33,148 nt of DNA, taken from a virus. How positions within the stretch are numbered: position 1 is the first letter of the stretch; each line of letters opens with the position of its first letter. Shown one piece after another: positions 7,629 through 15,311 of this stretch. Location: the IMG/VR virus record IMGVR_UViG_3300022689_000315, positions 1 through 33,148 of that record; one strand, given 5' to 3'. The notes under the pieces are model-generated. The model was not told where the DNA came from. It saw only the letters and a program-made list of their open reading frames with translations, and did not search any database. Position numbers and translations under genes: made by a program.

Positions 7629-8147
7629 TCAGTCGTCAACGATCATGTAGGTCCTCCCGCGCCCCTCGATCTTCTCGGAGGTGATCGTAAGGCCCAGCTT
7701 CTTCTTCAGCGCGCCGGACATGGCGCCTCTCACGGTGTGCGGTTGCCATCCCGTGGCTTCGACAATCTCGTCGATGGTCGCGCCTTCCTCGGCGCGGAGC
7801 ATCTCGATCAGGGTTTCCTGCTTGGTGCCTTTCCGACGCTGGACCGGCGCAGGCGGCGTTTCCGCCGGCGGTGTCTCATCATTCTCGTCCGTGATCCCGA
7901 GGGTGCTGTAGGCGAGCGGGGTGGCGCGCAGCGTGATCGGGCCGCGATCCTCGTCGTGCCGCCAGACCGTGTTGAGATCCGTGGCGGCGATTTCCTCGAT
8001 CAGGCCCTGCTTGAGGAGGCTCTTGCAGACGTTGCCGACGGCGCCGCCCTTGAGGCTGGCAGTGACGGGGAAGATGGCTCCGTCCTCGCGCGCGCAGGCG
8101 GTGGACAGAATGACGGCTTGGGCGTCTGAAAGCTGGATCTGGGTCAT
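7629..8147 (-). CDS. DUF3489 helix-turn-helix protein
   Basis: A 172-residue protein on the minus strand. The N-terminal part (MTQIQLSDAQAVILSTACAR, LKGGAVGNVCKSLLKQGLIEE) and the C-terminal ETLIEMLRAEEGATIDEIVE followed by TGWQPHTVRGAMSGALKKKLG are typical of DUF3489, a small DNA-binding protein common in alphaproteobacterial genomes and prophages. The middle is a proline-rich linker. I chose the ATG at 8147-8145 because it has a GGAG upstream at the right distance; the longer frame to 8273 runs into the tail-tube remnant. Its promoter must lie across the junction where the tail genes begin. Confidence 0.8.
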   Translation of the reverse strand: MTQIQLSDAQAVILSTACAREDGAIFPVTASLKGGAVGNVCKSLLKQGLIEEIAATDLNTVWRHDEDRGPITLRATPLAYSTLGITDENDETPPAETPPAPVQRRKGTKQETLIEMLRAEEGATIDEIVEATGWQPHTVRGAMSGALKKKLGLTITSEKIEGRGRTYMIVDD

Positions 8148-8177
8148 GGGGTCGTCTCCGTACTCGGGCCCGCGACA

Positions 8178-8915
8178 TGCGGCGCCTTCTACGACCCCGA
8201 GGCCTTTGGCTTCTGGCTGAAGGCGGCCTTCGGCGCGCCCACGACCACGGGCGTGGAAGCGCCGTACACCCACGAGTTCCAGTCGGGGTCCTGGACGCTG
8301 CCCAGCATGTCGATCGAGACCGGCATGCTCGAGGTCCCGCGGTACGCGATGTATTCCGGCTGCGTGCTCGACCAGATCACCTGGCAGATGCAGCGCTCAG
8401 GCCTGCTGACCGCGACGGCGCGGCTGGTGGCGCAGGGCGAGACGGTGGGCACGACGACGAGCGCCGGAACACCCGCCGCGCTGGAGCTGAAGCGCTTCGG
8501 CCATTTCAACGGGTCGATCACCCGCAACGGGTCCGCACTCGGCAACGTGGTCTCGGCCGAGATCACCTACGCCAACAACCTCGACCGGATCGAGACCATC
8601 CGCTCGGACGGGCGCATCGACGGCGCGGACCCGTCCATCGCCGCGCTGACCGGCCGGATCGAGGTCCGCTTCGCCGACCAGACACTGGTGACGCAGGCGA
8701 TCAACGGCGAGGCCTGCGAGATGGAGTTCGCCTACGTCCTGCCCTCGGGCGAGAGCTTCACCTTCACGGTGCACGCCGTCTATCTGCCGCGTCCCCGGAT
8801 CGAGATTTCCGGGCCGCAGGGCGTGCAGGCCACCTTCGACTGGCAGGCGGCGCGCGACAGCGTGGTCGGCCGGATGTGCACCGCCACCCTCGTGAATGAT
8901 GTGGAGACCTATTGA
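8178..8915 (+). pseudogene. phage tail tube protein, 5' end missing
   Basis: From about 8178 the frame reads FGFWLKAAFGAPTTTG, PSMSIETGMLEVPRYAMYSG, GLLTATARLVAQGE, NVVSAEITYANNLDRIETI and ends FDWQAARDSVVG ... LVNDVETY. This is the conserved body of the siphophage tail tube protein. Homologues have roughly 70-80 further residues before the FGFWLK segment. Here an in-frame TGA at 8127 and no ATG precede it; the first possible start is a GTG at 8253, inside the conserved part. The gene therefore lacks its N-terminus, and the DUF3489 gene begins directly at the break. Unless a shortened form still assembles, no functional tail tube can be made. Confidence 0.8.
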
Positions 8916-9352
8916 TGCTGACGCTCGACCTTACCAACACCCCGCGCTGGCATGATCTGGCGCCGGGCGTCCGGGTGCAACTGCGCCCGCTGACCACCGC
9001 CTTGATGGTGGCGACGCGCAGCGATCCTGCCGTCGAGGCCATGCCCGAGGACGCCCCCGACGAGGAACGCGCGGTCGCCTTCGCCAAGGCGTTGGCGCGG
9101 CGGGCCGTGCTCGCCTGGGAGGGCATCGGCGATGCCAGTGGCACTCCCATCGACCCGGGGCCGGAGGCCATCGAAGCGCTGCTCGATGTCTGGCCGATCT
9201 TCGAGGCGTTCCAGCTGACCTACGTCTCGAAGGGCCTGCTGCTGGAACAGGAAAAAAACGCCTCCGCGCTCTCGCCGACTGGTCCTTCGGCGGGGGCGAG
9301 CGATACTGCGACGCCTGCCAAGAGACGTGCGAAGACTGCCCGACGCGCCTGA
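8915..9352 (+). CDS. tail assembly chaperone (gpG-like, zero-frame product)
   Basis: A 145-residue protein starting MLTLDLTNTPRWHDLAPGVR, at the position (tail tube, then this, then tape measure) of the lambda gpG / gpGT tail assembly chaperones. Residues 1-112 have normal composition; the end after QEKN is Ala/Ser/Thr-rich and looks like the short unshifted tail. The ATG at 8915 overlaps the tail-tube stop (TGATG). A slippery heptamer at 9253-9259 gives a longer fusion. Confidence 0.8.
   Translation: MLTLDLTNTPRWHDLAPGVRVQLRPLTTALMVATRSDPAVEAMPEDAPDEERAVAFAKALARRAVLAWEGIGDASGTPIDPGPEAIEALLDVWPIFEAFQLTYVSKGLLLEQEKNASALSPTGPSAGASDTATPAKRRAKTARRA
9253..9259 (+). promoter_or_regulatory. -1 programmed frameshift site A AAA AAC
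   Basis: The zero-frame codons GAA AAA AAC (9251-9259) form the canonical heptamer A AAA AAC. Slipping back one base continues as CGC CTC CGC GCT and stays open to 9579, ending 8 bases into the tape measure gene. The run of seven A is striking in DNA this rich in G and C. The frameshift between the two chaperone forms is a conserved feature of long-tailed phages. Confidence 0.8.
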
Positions 9353-9579
9353 ACCGGCCGCTCACGCATGAAGGCTGGCAGGTCTGGGACCTGGTCGGCC
9401 GCCTTGGCGGCCAGCTGCGCGTCCTGCCCGGCGCAGTGATCGGCTGGGACATGTCGGCAGCGCTGGCACTCGGGGACGCGCTCGGCGTGCCGCCGCTAGC
9501 CATGGCCGAACTGCTGCCCGTCATCGAAGCGGTGATGGTGGCCAAGCTCAACGAACAGATGGAACGCCCCAATGGCTGA
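9259..9579 (+). CDS. frameshift extension of the tail assembly chaperone (gpT-like)
   Basis: This stretch has no start of its own and is reached only through the -1 slip. It encodes about 106 residues: RLRALADWSFGGGERYCDAC, a Cys-x2-Cys-x3-Cys-x2-Cys cluster, then THEGWQVWDLVGRLGGQLRV and a helical end VIEAVMVAKLNEQMERPNG. The fused protein would be about 221 residues, produced as a minority form that links tube subunits to the tape measure protein. The Cys4 cluster suggests a small zinc-binding knuckle in the extension. The stop lies at 9577-9579, overlapping the ATG of the tape measure gene at 9572. Confidence 0.78.
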   Translation, partial: RLRALADWSFGGGERYCDACQETCEDCPTRLNRPLTHEGWQVWDLVGRLGGQLRVLPGAVIGWDMSAALALGDALGVPPLAMAELLPVIEAVMVAKLNEQMERPNG

Positions 9580-11986
9580 AAAGCGTGTGTCCGTCCGCCT
9601 CGCCGCGGTCGGCGGGCGACAGGTGCGCGCCGAGCTGGAAGGCGTCGGTGAGGCCGGGTCGCGCGGCTTCGGGCGGCTGAGCCGGGAGATGGAGGCGGCG
9701 AACGCCAGGCTTGCGGCCTTCTCGCGGCGGGTGCGTGTGGCCGCCGCCGCCGCTGTGGCGGCAGCCGCCGCTGCTGGCGTGGCGATGGTTCGCTCCGGCC
9801 TGCAGACGGTGGATGCGCAGGCCAAATTGTCTCAATCGCTCGGGACTACCGTCGCCTCGATCCAGACGCTGGAACGTGCGGGGGAACTGGCGGGCGTCTC
9901 GATGTCCGGCATCGAGCAGGCGACCAAGGATCTGACGCGCCGCCTCAGCCAAGCGGCCGCCGGGACCGGCCCTGCGGTCGATGCGCTCGACCGACTGGGG
10001 CTTTCGGCCAACGAGCTGATTGCGCTGCCGCTGGATCAGCGCGTGGGTGCGATCAACGCCGCCATCGAGAGCTTCGTGCCCGCCGCCGAACGCGCCGCCG
10101 TTGCGGGCCAGCTCTTCGGCGAGGAAGGCTCCATCGCCATGTCGCGGATCGACACGGCGACGCTGCGCCAGGCGACGGAGGATGTCCTCGCCTTCGGCGT
10201 CGTCGTGTCGGAGCAAGACGCCGACCAGATTGAGCGCACGAACGATGCCATTTCTCGGCTCGGGCTGATCTGGCGCGGGCTATCGAACCAGCTGGCGGTC
10301 GCTGCAGCCCCTGCGCTGGAAGCGGTCGCCAACGCCATGGCGGCGGTCGCCAGCCGCACCGGACCGCTCGGCATCGCGATCCGCGGCCTCTTCGACAACA
10401 TCGGCCGCCTGACCACCTATGCCGCCACCTTCGCGGCCTTCCTCGCGGGGCGCTGGGTGGCAGGCATGGCCGCCGCCGCGCTCTCCGTGCGAGGCCTTGC
10501 CACGGCGCTCGTCGTCCTGCGTGGGGCGCTGATCCGCACCGGCATCGGCGCGCTGATCGTCGGCGCGGGCGAACTCGTCTACCAGTTCACCCGCCTCGTG
10601 TCGGGCGCGGGCGGCTTTGGCGAGGCTATGTCGCTCCTGAAGGACGTGGCCGTCGAGGTCTGGGAGCGGATCCGCATGGGCGCCGCTGCGGCGGGCGCGG
10701 CCGCCACCGCGATGTTCTTCGACCTGAAGGCCGACGCCGCCTCCGGAATGCAGAGCGCCATCGAAAGCGTGGTGGGCTTCGGCAACACCGCCGCGAACAC
10801 CTTCGAAGGCGCCTACGAGGCGATCAAGGCGATCTGGGGGCTGCTGCCTGCCGCCATTGGCGATCTGGCGTTCCAGGCCGCCAACCGCCTGGTCGACGGC
10901 GTCGAGGCGATGCTGAACGGCGTGGTCTCGCGCATCAACGGCTTCATCGGCGGCATCAACCAGGGGCTGGAAGCGCTCGGCTCCGAGCGGCGCATTTCGG
11001 TGATCCCCGATCTCGACCTGGGCGAGATCGAGAACCGCTTCGAGGGTGCGGCGACGGCCGCGACCACCGCAGCTCAGGCGGCGTTTGACCGGGCCTTCGA
11101 GGACAATCCGCTCGCCGCGCCCGACCTCGGACTGACGGACGCGGCAAACCGCGCGCTCGAGACCGCGAATGTCTACCGGGGCGCCGCGCGAGATCTCGCG
11201 GAAGCGGCTCGCGCGCCGCTCGAAAGCTGGCAGGCGCTGCGCGACGCGGTGCGTGGCACGGACGAGAATGGCGCCGATGCGCTGGCCGAGGCCACGGCCG
11301 CGGCAGAGCGGTTCGAGACCGCGCTCGACAGCGCCGGGCAGGCTGCGACCGATGCCGGTGCTGCCGCAAGCGCTGCAGCTTCCGCTGCCGAGCCGAACGT
11401 CGAGACGGCGGTCACCGGCTGGCAGGCGGTTTCGGCCGCGCTCTCCGACTACGCCAGCAAGGCCCGCCAGATTGGCGGGGACATCGGCCAGAGCCTCGTC
11501 AGCGCCTTCCAGTCGGCCGAGAATGCCGTCGGCGAGTTCGTGAAGACCGGCAAGCTGAGCTTCCGCGATCTCGTCACCTCGCTGCTCGCCGACCTCGCCC
11601 AACTGGCCGCGCGGCGGTTCATCCTCGGGCCGATCGCCAATGCGCTCTCCGGCGTGTTCTCCGGTGCGGGCGGCATCTTTGCCAACGTCCTGCATGCGGG
11701 CGGGATGGTCGGCTCCGCTGGCCCCTCGCGGATGGTCCCGGCCATGGCCTTCGACGCCGCGCCACGGATGCATTCCGGCGGCATGGCCGGACTTCGCCAC
11801 GACGAGGTGCCCGCGATCCTGCAGCGCGGCGAGCGCGTGCTCTCGCGCCGGGAGGCGCAGAGCTACGGCGCGGGCGGGGTCAACGTCACCATCATGGCGC
11901 GCGACGCCGAGAGCTTCCGGCAGTCCCGCACGCAAGTGGCGGCCGACATCGCCCGCGCGGTGTCGCTCGGGCGGAGGGGCATGTGA
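9572..11986 (+). CDS. phage tail tape measure protein
   Basis: An 804-residue, alanine-rich, largely helical protein. The N-terminal 70 residues are a charged coiled coil, followed by Ala/Val-rich hydrophobic helices (about 50-70 and 290-340) and a C-terminal lambda-gpH-like block with FVKTGKLSFRDLVTSLLADL, GGMVGSAGPSRMVPAMAF, AILQRGERVLSRREAQ and VNVTIMARDAESFRQS. It sets tail length; by the usual rule of about 0.15 nm per residue the tail would be near 120 nm. Its ATG overlaps the frameshift product and its stop overlaps the next start. Confidence 0.9.
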   Translation: MAEKRVSVRLAAVGGRQVRAELEGVGEAGSRGFGRLSREMEAANARLAAFSRRVRVAAAAAVAAAAAAGVAMVRSGLQTVDAQAKLSQSLGTTVASIQTLERAGELAGVSMSGIEQATKDLTRRLSQAAAGTGPAVDALDRLGLSANELIALPLDQRVGAINAAIESFVPAAERAAVAGQLFGEEGSIAMSRIDTATLRQATEDVLAFGVVVSEQDADQIERTNDAISRLGLIWRGLSNQLAVAAAPALEAVANAMAAVASRTGPLGIAIRGLFDNIGRLTTYAATFAAFLAGRWVAGMAAAALSVRGLATALVVLRGALIRTGIGALIVGAGELVYQFTRLVSGAGGFGEAMSLLKDVAVEVWERIRMGAAAAGAAATAMFFDLKADAASGMQSAIESVVGFGNTAANTFEGAYEAIKAIWGLLPAAIGDLAFQAANRLVDGVEAMLNGVVSRINGFIGGINQGLEALGSERRISVIPDLDLGEIENRFEGAATAATTAAQAAFDRAFEDNPLAAPDLGLTDAANRALETANVYRGAARDLAEAARAPLESWQALRDAVRGTDENGADALAEATAAAERFETALDSAGQAATDAGAAASAAASAAEPNVETAVTGWQAVSAALSDYASKARQIGGDIGQSLVSAFQSAENAVGEFVKTGKLSFRDLVTSLLADLAQLAARRFILGPIANALSGVFSGAGGIFANVLHAGGMVGSAGPSRMVPAMAFDAAPRMHSGGMAGLRHDEVPAILQRGERVLSRREAQSYGAGGVNVTIMARDAESFRQSRTQVAADIARAVSLGRRGM

Positions 11987-12612
11987 TGGCGTTTCACGAG
12001 GTCCGGTTTCCCGACAACATCAGCCGCGGCGCGCGGGGCGGGCCCGAGCGGCGCACGCAGATCGTCGAGCTCGCCTCGGGCGACGAGGAGCGCAATGCTA
12101 GCTGGGCCAATTCGCGCCGTCGCTATGATGTCGCCTACGGCATCCGCCGCGCGGACGATCTGGCGACGGTGGTCGCCTTCTTCGAAGCGCGGTACGGCCG
12201 CCTCCATGGATTCCGCTTCAAGGACTGGGGCGACCACAAGTCCTGCCTGCCTTCGGGCGCGCCATCGCCGACCGATCAGTCGATTGGCACCGGCGATGGC
12301 ACGACGACCGCCTTCCAGCTGGTCAAACGCTACGCTTCCGGCAGCCAGACATGGGTTCGGACGATCACCAAACCGGTCGCAGGCACGGTGCGCGTCGCGC
12401 TCGATGGAGCCGAACAGCCCAGCGGGTGGTCCGTCGACACGACCACCGGCGTGTTCACCTTCGACACTGCGCCCGCCGAGGGCGTCGCGATCACCGCGGG
12501 CTTCGAGTTCGACGTGCCGGTTCGCTTCGACACCGACGCGCTCGACGTGATGCTCGACCTCGAGCGGCTCGGCTCGATCACCTCCATCCCGCTTCTGGAG
12601 ATCCGCCGATGA
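11986..12612 (+). CDS. DUF2460 tail protein (GTA gp12-like)
   Basis: A 208-residue protein: FHEVRFPDNISRGARGGPER, YGIRRADDLATVVAFFEARY, FRFKDWGDH, then VDTTTGVFTFDTAPAEGVAI and FDTDALDVMLDLERLGSITS. This is the DUF2460 family, equivalent to ORFg12 of the Rhodobacter gene transfer agent, a distal tail component. The ATG at 11986 overlaps the tape measure stop; a GTG one codon upstream is possible. In GTA clusters the DUF2163 gene follows directly; here a lysis cassette separates them. Confidence 0.88.
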   Translation: MAFHEVRFPDNISRGARGGPERRTQIVELASGDEERNASWANSRRRYDVAYGIRRADDLATVVAFFEARYGRLHGFRFKDWGDHKSCLPSGAPSPTDQSIGTGDGTTTAFQLVKRYASGSQTWVRTITKPVAGTVRVALDGAEQPSGWSVDTTTGVFTFDTAPAEGVAITAGFEFDVPVRFDTDALDVMLDLERLGSITSIPLLEIRR

Positions 12613-12959
12613 ACGACACCGGCAGCTTCGTCGCAGCCGTGCTACGCGAGCTCGCGGCTTCGACGGCCGTGATCCTCGCGGCCTGGGGCGCGCTCGGCGG
12701 TGCGACGAACGCGCTGACCACGAAGATGCACCTGCGCGATGCGCTGCGCCATATCCTCCTTGGCGGCTTGATCGCGGCCGGGATGGGCAGTCTCTCCATG
12801 GCCGTGATCACCGCCTGGCTCGGCCTTCCGCCCGAGGCGATCCCGGCGGGCGGCGCAGCGGGCTCGGCCGCCTATCTCGTGGGCGTCTTCGGCCCGGCCT
12901 TCATAGAGATGCTGCTCGCCCGCCTGCGCCGCGCCAAGCAGGGCGACGGCGATGAATGA
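12609..12959 (+). CDS. holin-like membrane protein
   Basis: A 116-residue protein with three hydrophobic segments: about 8-29 (AAVLRELAASTAVILAAWGA), 46-66 (ILLGGLIAAGMGSLSMAVIT) and 77-100 (GAAGSAAYLVGVFGPAFIEM), ending in a basic tail LLARLRRAKQGDGDE. Size, topology and position before an endolysin match phage holins, which permeabilise the inner membrane to release the lysozyme. The ATG overlaps the DUF2460 stop by four bases. The exact holin family is not clear. Confidence 0.7.
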   Translation: MNDTGSFVAAVLRELAASTAVILAAWGALGGATNALTTKMHLRDALRHILLGGLIAAGMGSLSMAVITAWLGLPPEAIPAGGAAGSAAYLVGVFGPAFIEMLLARLRRAKQGDGDE

Positions 12960-13083
12960 GCTCATTCGCCTCGCGCGCTCCCTCCGCTGCGACCCGGCCG
13001 ACCCTCGAGCGGCCTTTACCCACCGTCTGCGCATCGGCTTCGCCGTCGCGGCGCTGATCCTGATCCTCTCGCTTCTCCGGTAA
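12952..13083 (+). CDS. 43-residue membrane protein in the lysis cassette
   Basis: A short gene starting at the ATG overlapping the end of the holin-like gene: MNELIRLARSLRCDPADPRA, then a basic stretch and a single membrane segment FAVAALILILSLL at the very end. It ends four bases before the endolysin start, so it is fully embedded in the lysis operon. Function is unknown; an antiholin or second holin-like role is a guess from context. Confidence 0.6.
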   Translation: MNELIRLARSLRCDPADPRAAFTHRLRIGFAVAALILILSLLR

Positions 13084-13087
13084 TCCC

Positions 13088-13747
13088 ATGCACATGACCG
13101 ACCGGGGCCTGCTGGCCCTCGTCCGGCACGAAGGACTCGTGCCCGGGCCCTATCTCGATGTGAAACAGGTCTGGACCTTCGGCATCGGCCACACGGCCGC
13201 GGCCGGGCCGCCCGATCCCGCCACCATGCCGCGTGGCATGCCCGCCGATCTTGACGCCGGGATCCGCGAGGCGTTCCGGGTCTTCCGGGCCGACCTCGCG
13301 CGCTACGAGGCCGCCGTCCTGCGCGCCGTGAAGGTGCCGCTGGCGCCGCATGAGTTCGATGCACTGGTCAGCTTCCACTACAATACCGGCGGCATCGCGA
13401 AGGCCGCGCTGACCCGGCACCTCAATGCCGGAAATCGCGTTGCGGCCGACGACGCGTTTCTGAACTGGCGCCGCCCGGCCGCGATCATCCCGCGCCGGGA
13501 GGCCGAGCGCGATCTGTTCCGGCATGGCCGCTATCCTGGCGGCACGATCCCGGTCTGGTCCGTGGATCGCACAGGTCGCGTGGACTTCTCCCGGCCGATC
13601 CGTCGCCTGACCGAGGATGAGGCGCTGGCCCTGCTTCGGCGACCTCCAACACCGCGGCCGCCGGTCCGAGATCCTGAACCCGATACGCCGACCGGCTGGT
13701 TCGCCCGGCTGGCCGCTTTTGTCTCCAACCTGATCCGGAGGGCCTGA
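13088..13747 (+). CDS. GH24 phage lysozyme (endolysin)
   Basis: A 219-residue T4-type muramidase that cleaves the glycan strands of peptidoglycan at lysis. The catalytic triad spacing of T4 lysozyme is conserved: Glu15 in RHEGLVPGPYLD, Asp24, and Thr30 in VWTFGIGHT. FDALVSFHYNTGGIAKAALT is the second conserved block. The C-terminal 60 residues are a proline-rich linker (RRPPTPRPPVRDPEPDTPTG) and an amphipathic or weakly hydrophobic end. There is no signal peptide, so release would need the holin. Starts at 13088 and 13094 are both possible. Confidence 0.88.
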   Translation: MHMTDRGLLALVRHEGLVPGPYLDVKQVWTFGIGHTAAAGPPDPATMPRGMPADLDAGIREAFRVFRADLARYEAAVLRAVKVPLAPHEFDALVSFHYNTGGIAKAALTRHLNAGNRVAADDAFLNWRRPAAIIPRREAERDLFRHGRYPGGTIPVWSVDRTGRVDFSRPIRRLTEDEALALLRRPPTPRPPVRDPEPDTPTGWFARLAAFVSNLIRRA

Positions 13748-13752
13748 TCCCC

Positions 13753-13983
13753 ATGCGCTACGTTCGCCCCAACTCGCTTACCTGGTGGGCGGGACTGCTC
13801 GCCATGCTCACAGGCATCGCCTCCCTCGCGCTCCCCAGCGCCGGGCCGTTCGGGGAACTGTCCCGTCTCGTCGCGCTGCTCGCCGGCTCGGGCGACGCCT
13901 CGCCGGCGGGGCTGATGTTCCTTGGTCTCGGCCTGATCGGCCTGCGCGACCGGATCGAGCGCGGGTTCCGCGGCGATGTTTGA
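13753..13983 (+). CDS. small two-pass membrane protein
   Basis: A 76-residue protein, MRYVRPNSLTWWAGLLAMLT, with hydrophobic segments at about 10-27 and 53-64 around a Gly/Ser-rich loop (LAGSGDASPAG). It lies between the lysozyme and spanin genes in the same direction, overlapping the next gene by eight bases. A phage lysis-associated or holin-like role is likely, but I do not recognise the family. Confidence 0.6.
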   Translation: MRYVRPNSLTWWAGLLAMLTGIASLALPSAGPFGELSRLVALLAGSGDASPAGLMFLGLGLIGLRDRIERGFRGDV

Positions 13984-14077
13984 GTTCCTCGCAGGCTTGG
14001 TCTTGGGCGGCTTCCTCGGCGTCTTCGTCGTCGCCCTCTGCGCCGCCGCCGCGCGCGGGGAGCGAGACGATGGTTGA
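13976..14077 (+). CDS. 33-residue DUF3789-like membrane protein
   Basis: MFEFLAGLVLGGFLGVFVVA is one membrane helix with a glycine motif, followed by CAAAARGERDDG. Size and sequence style match DUF3789, very short phage membrane proteins of unknown role. It overlaps the gene before by eight bases and the i-spanin after by eight bases. It is easily missed by annotation because of its length. Confidence 0.55.
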   Translation: MFEFLAGLVLGGFLGVFVVALCAAAARGERDDG

Positions 14078-14300
14078 TCTCCTGATCTGGCTGGTCGCGG
14101 CTTTCGGCGCGGTCGGGGGCGTCGTCCTCGGCCGGGTCTGGGGGCGCGCGGAAGGGGGACGAACGGGCAAACGGGAGGCCGAACGCGATGCGATCGAAGA
14201 CAAGCACAAGCGCGTCGAGCGCGGGCGGGATGCGGTTCGCGATGGCCGCGGCGCTGGCGATCCTGCTGAGCGGCTGCGCCGCAACGATGGGCGGTGGTGA
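14070..14300 (+). CDS. inner-membrane spanin (Rz-like)
   Basis: A 76-residue protein with one N-terminal membrane segment (MVDLLIWLVAAFGAVGGVVL) and a charged, probably coiled-coil periplasmic part (GKREAERDAIEDKHKRVERG). This is the i-spanin layout. The last 113 bases overlap, in another frame, a lipoprotein gene with the features of an o-spanin. The overlapping pair after an endolysin is the classic Rz/Rz1 arrangement, which fuses inner and outer membranes at the last step of lysis. Confidence 0.72.
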   Translation: MVDLLIWLVAAFGAVGGVVLGRVWGRAEGGRTGKREAERDAIEDKHKRVERGRDAVRDGRGAGDPAERLRRNDGRW

Positions 14301-14430
14301 CGCGGGCTGCGCCTCCTATGCCGAGGCGCGGCTCGCCCGGCCGGCTGCCGAGACCGTCGCGGAGGTGCCGCCCGGATGGGCGAATTGGATCGCCGATCTC
14401 GACGACCGCATGACGGGAACCTGCCGATGA
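14188..14430 (+). CDS. outer-membrane spanin lipoprotein (Rz1-like)
   Basis: An 80-residue protein whose signal peptide ends in the lipobox LSGC (Cys30), preceded by MRFAMAAALAIL. The mature part is about 50 residues. It overlaps the i-spanin gene by 113 bases in a different frame. I prefer the ATG at 14188 because a GGGAGG lies at 14173-14178; the ATG at 14230 would give a shorter signal peptide with a weaker ribosome site. Its stop overlaps the next ATG as ATGA. Confidence 0.72.
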   Translation: MRSKTSTSASSAGGMRFAMAAALAILLSGCAATMGGGDAGCASYAEARLARPAAETVAEVPPGWANWIADLDDRMTGTCR

Positions 14431-15311
14431 AATCCCTCTCGCCCGCCCTGCAGGCCCATCTCGACGAGGGCACGACGACGCTCGCCTGGTGCTGGCGCAT
14501 CACACGGGCGGACGGCGTCACCTTCGGTTTCACCGACCACGACCGGACGCTCAGCTTCGACGGGACCGACTTCGAGCCGGAAAGCGGGCTCACGGCATCC
14601 GAGGTGCGCTCCGGCTCCGACCTGTCGGTCGATGCGCAAGACGCCGAGGGCGTGCTGACCTCCGACCGGATCACCGAGACCGATATCCTCGACGGCCGCT
14701 GGGACAACGCCGAGGTCGAGGTCTGGCGCGTGAACTGGTCAGACACCGGGCAGCGCGTGTTGATGCGGAGCGGGGCCATCGGCCAGATCCGGCGTGGGCG
14801 TCTGGCCTTCGTCGCCGAGGTCCGTTCGCTCGCCCATGTGCTGGGCCAGACGGTCGGGCGGACGTTCCAAGCGACCTGCGATGCCGCGCTCGGCGACGCA
14901 CGCTGCGGCGTTGACCTCGAGGACCCGGCCTACAAGGGCACGGGCGGTGTCATTGATCTCCTGCGCGATCGGGCCTTCACCGCCTCGGGGCTCGGCGGCT
15001 TCGCCTCCGGCTGGTTCACCTTCGGCACCATCGAATGGACCAGCGGTGTGAATGCGGGGCGGAAGGCAGAGGTGCTGGGCCATGACGTCACGGACGGTAT
15101 CGCGGTCCTGAGCCTGCTCGAGGCGCCGGTGCGGTCGATCGTCGAGAGCGACGCCTTCACCATCCGCGCCGGTTGCGACAAGCGGATCGAGACCTGCGGC
15201 GCGAAGTTTGCCAACACCTCCAACTTCCGAGGTTTTCCGCACATCCCCGGTCAGGACACGATCCTGCGCTACGCTACGAAGGACGGTGGCCATGACGGGG
15301 GTGTGCTGTGA
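14427..15311 (+). CDS. DUF2163 tail protein (GTA gp13-like)
   Basis: A 294-residue protein: LQAHLDEGTTTLAWCWRITR, FGFTDHDRTLSFDGTDFEPE, GRTFQATCDAALGDARCGVD, AGCDKRIETCGAKFANTSNF, FRGFPHIPGQD. These are the hallmarks of the DUF2163 / phage_BR0599 family, ORFg13 in the gene transfer agent and a tail hub component. Paired cysteines (CDAALGDARC and CDKRIETC) are conserved in the family. The stop overlaps the next start as GTGA. Confidence 0.9.
   Translation: MKSLSPALQAHLDEGTTTLAWCWRITRADGVTFGFTDHDRTLSFDGTDFEPESGLTASEVRSGSDLSVDAQDAEGVLTSDRITETDILDGRWDNAEVEVWRVNWSDTGQRVLMRSGAIGQIRRGRLAFVAEVRSLAHVLGQTVGRTFQATCDAALGDARCGVDLEDPAYKGTGGVIDLLRDRAFTASGLGGFASGWFTFGTIEWTSGVNAGRKAEVLGHDVTDGIAVLSLLEAPVRSIVESDAFTIRAGCDKRIETCGAKFANTSNFRGFPHIPGQDTILRYATKDGGHDGGVL

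Noticed and set aside
10280-11935. 551-codon antisense frame within the tape measure gene
   Set aside because: Same explanation; the tape measure frame has overlapping start and stop signals with its neighbours.
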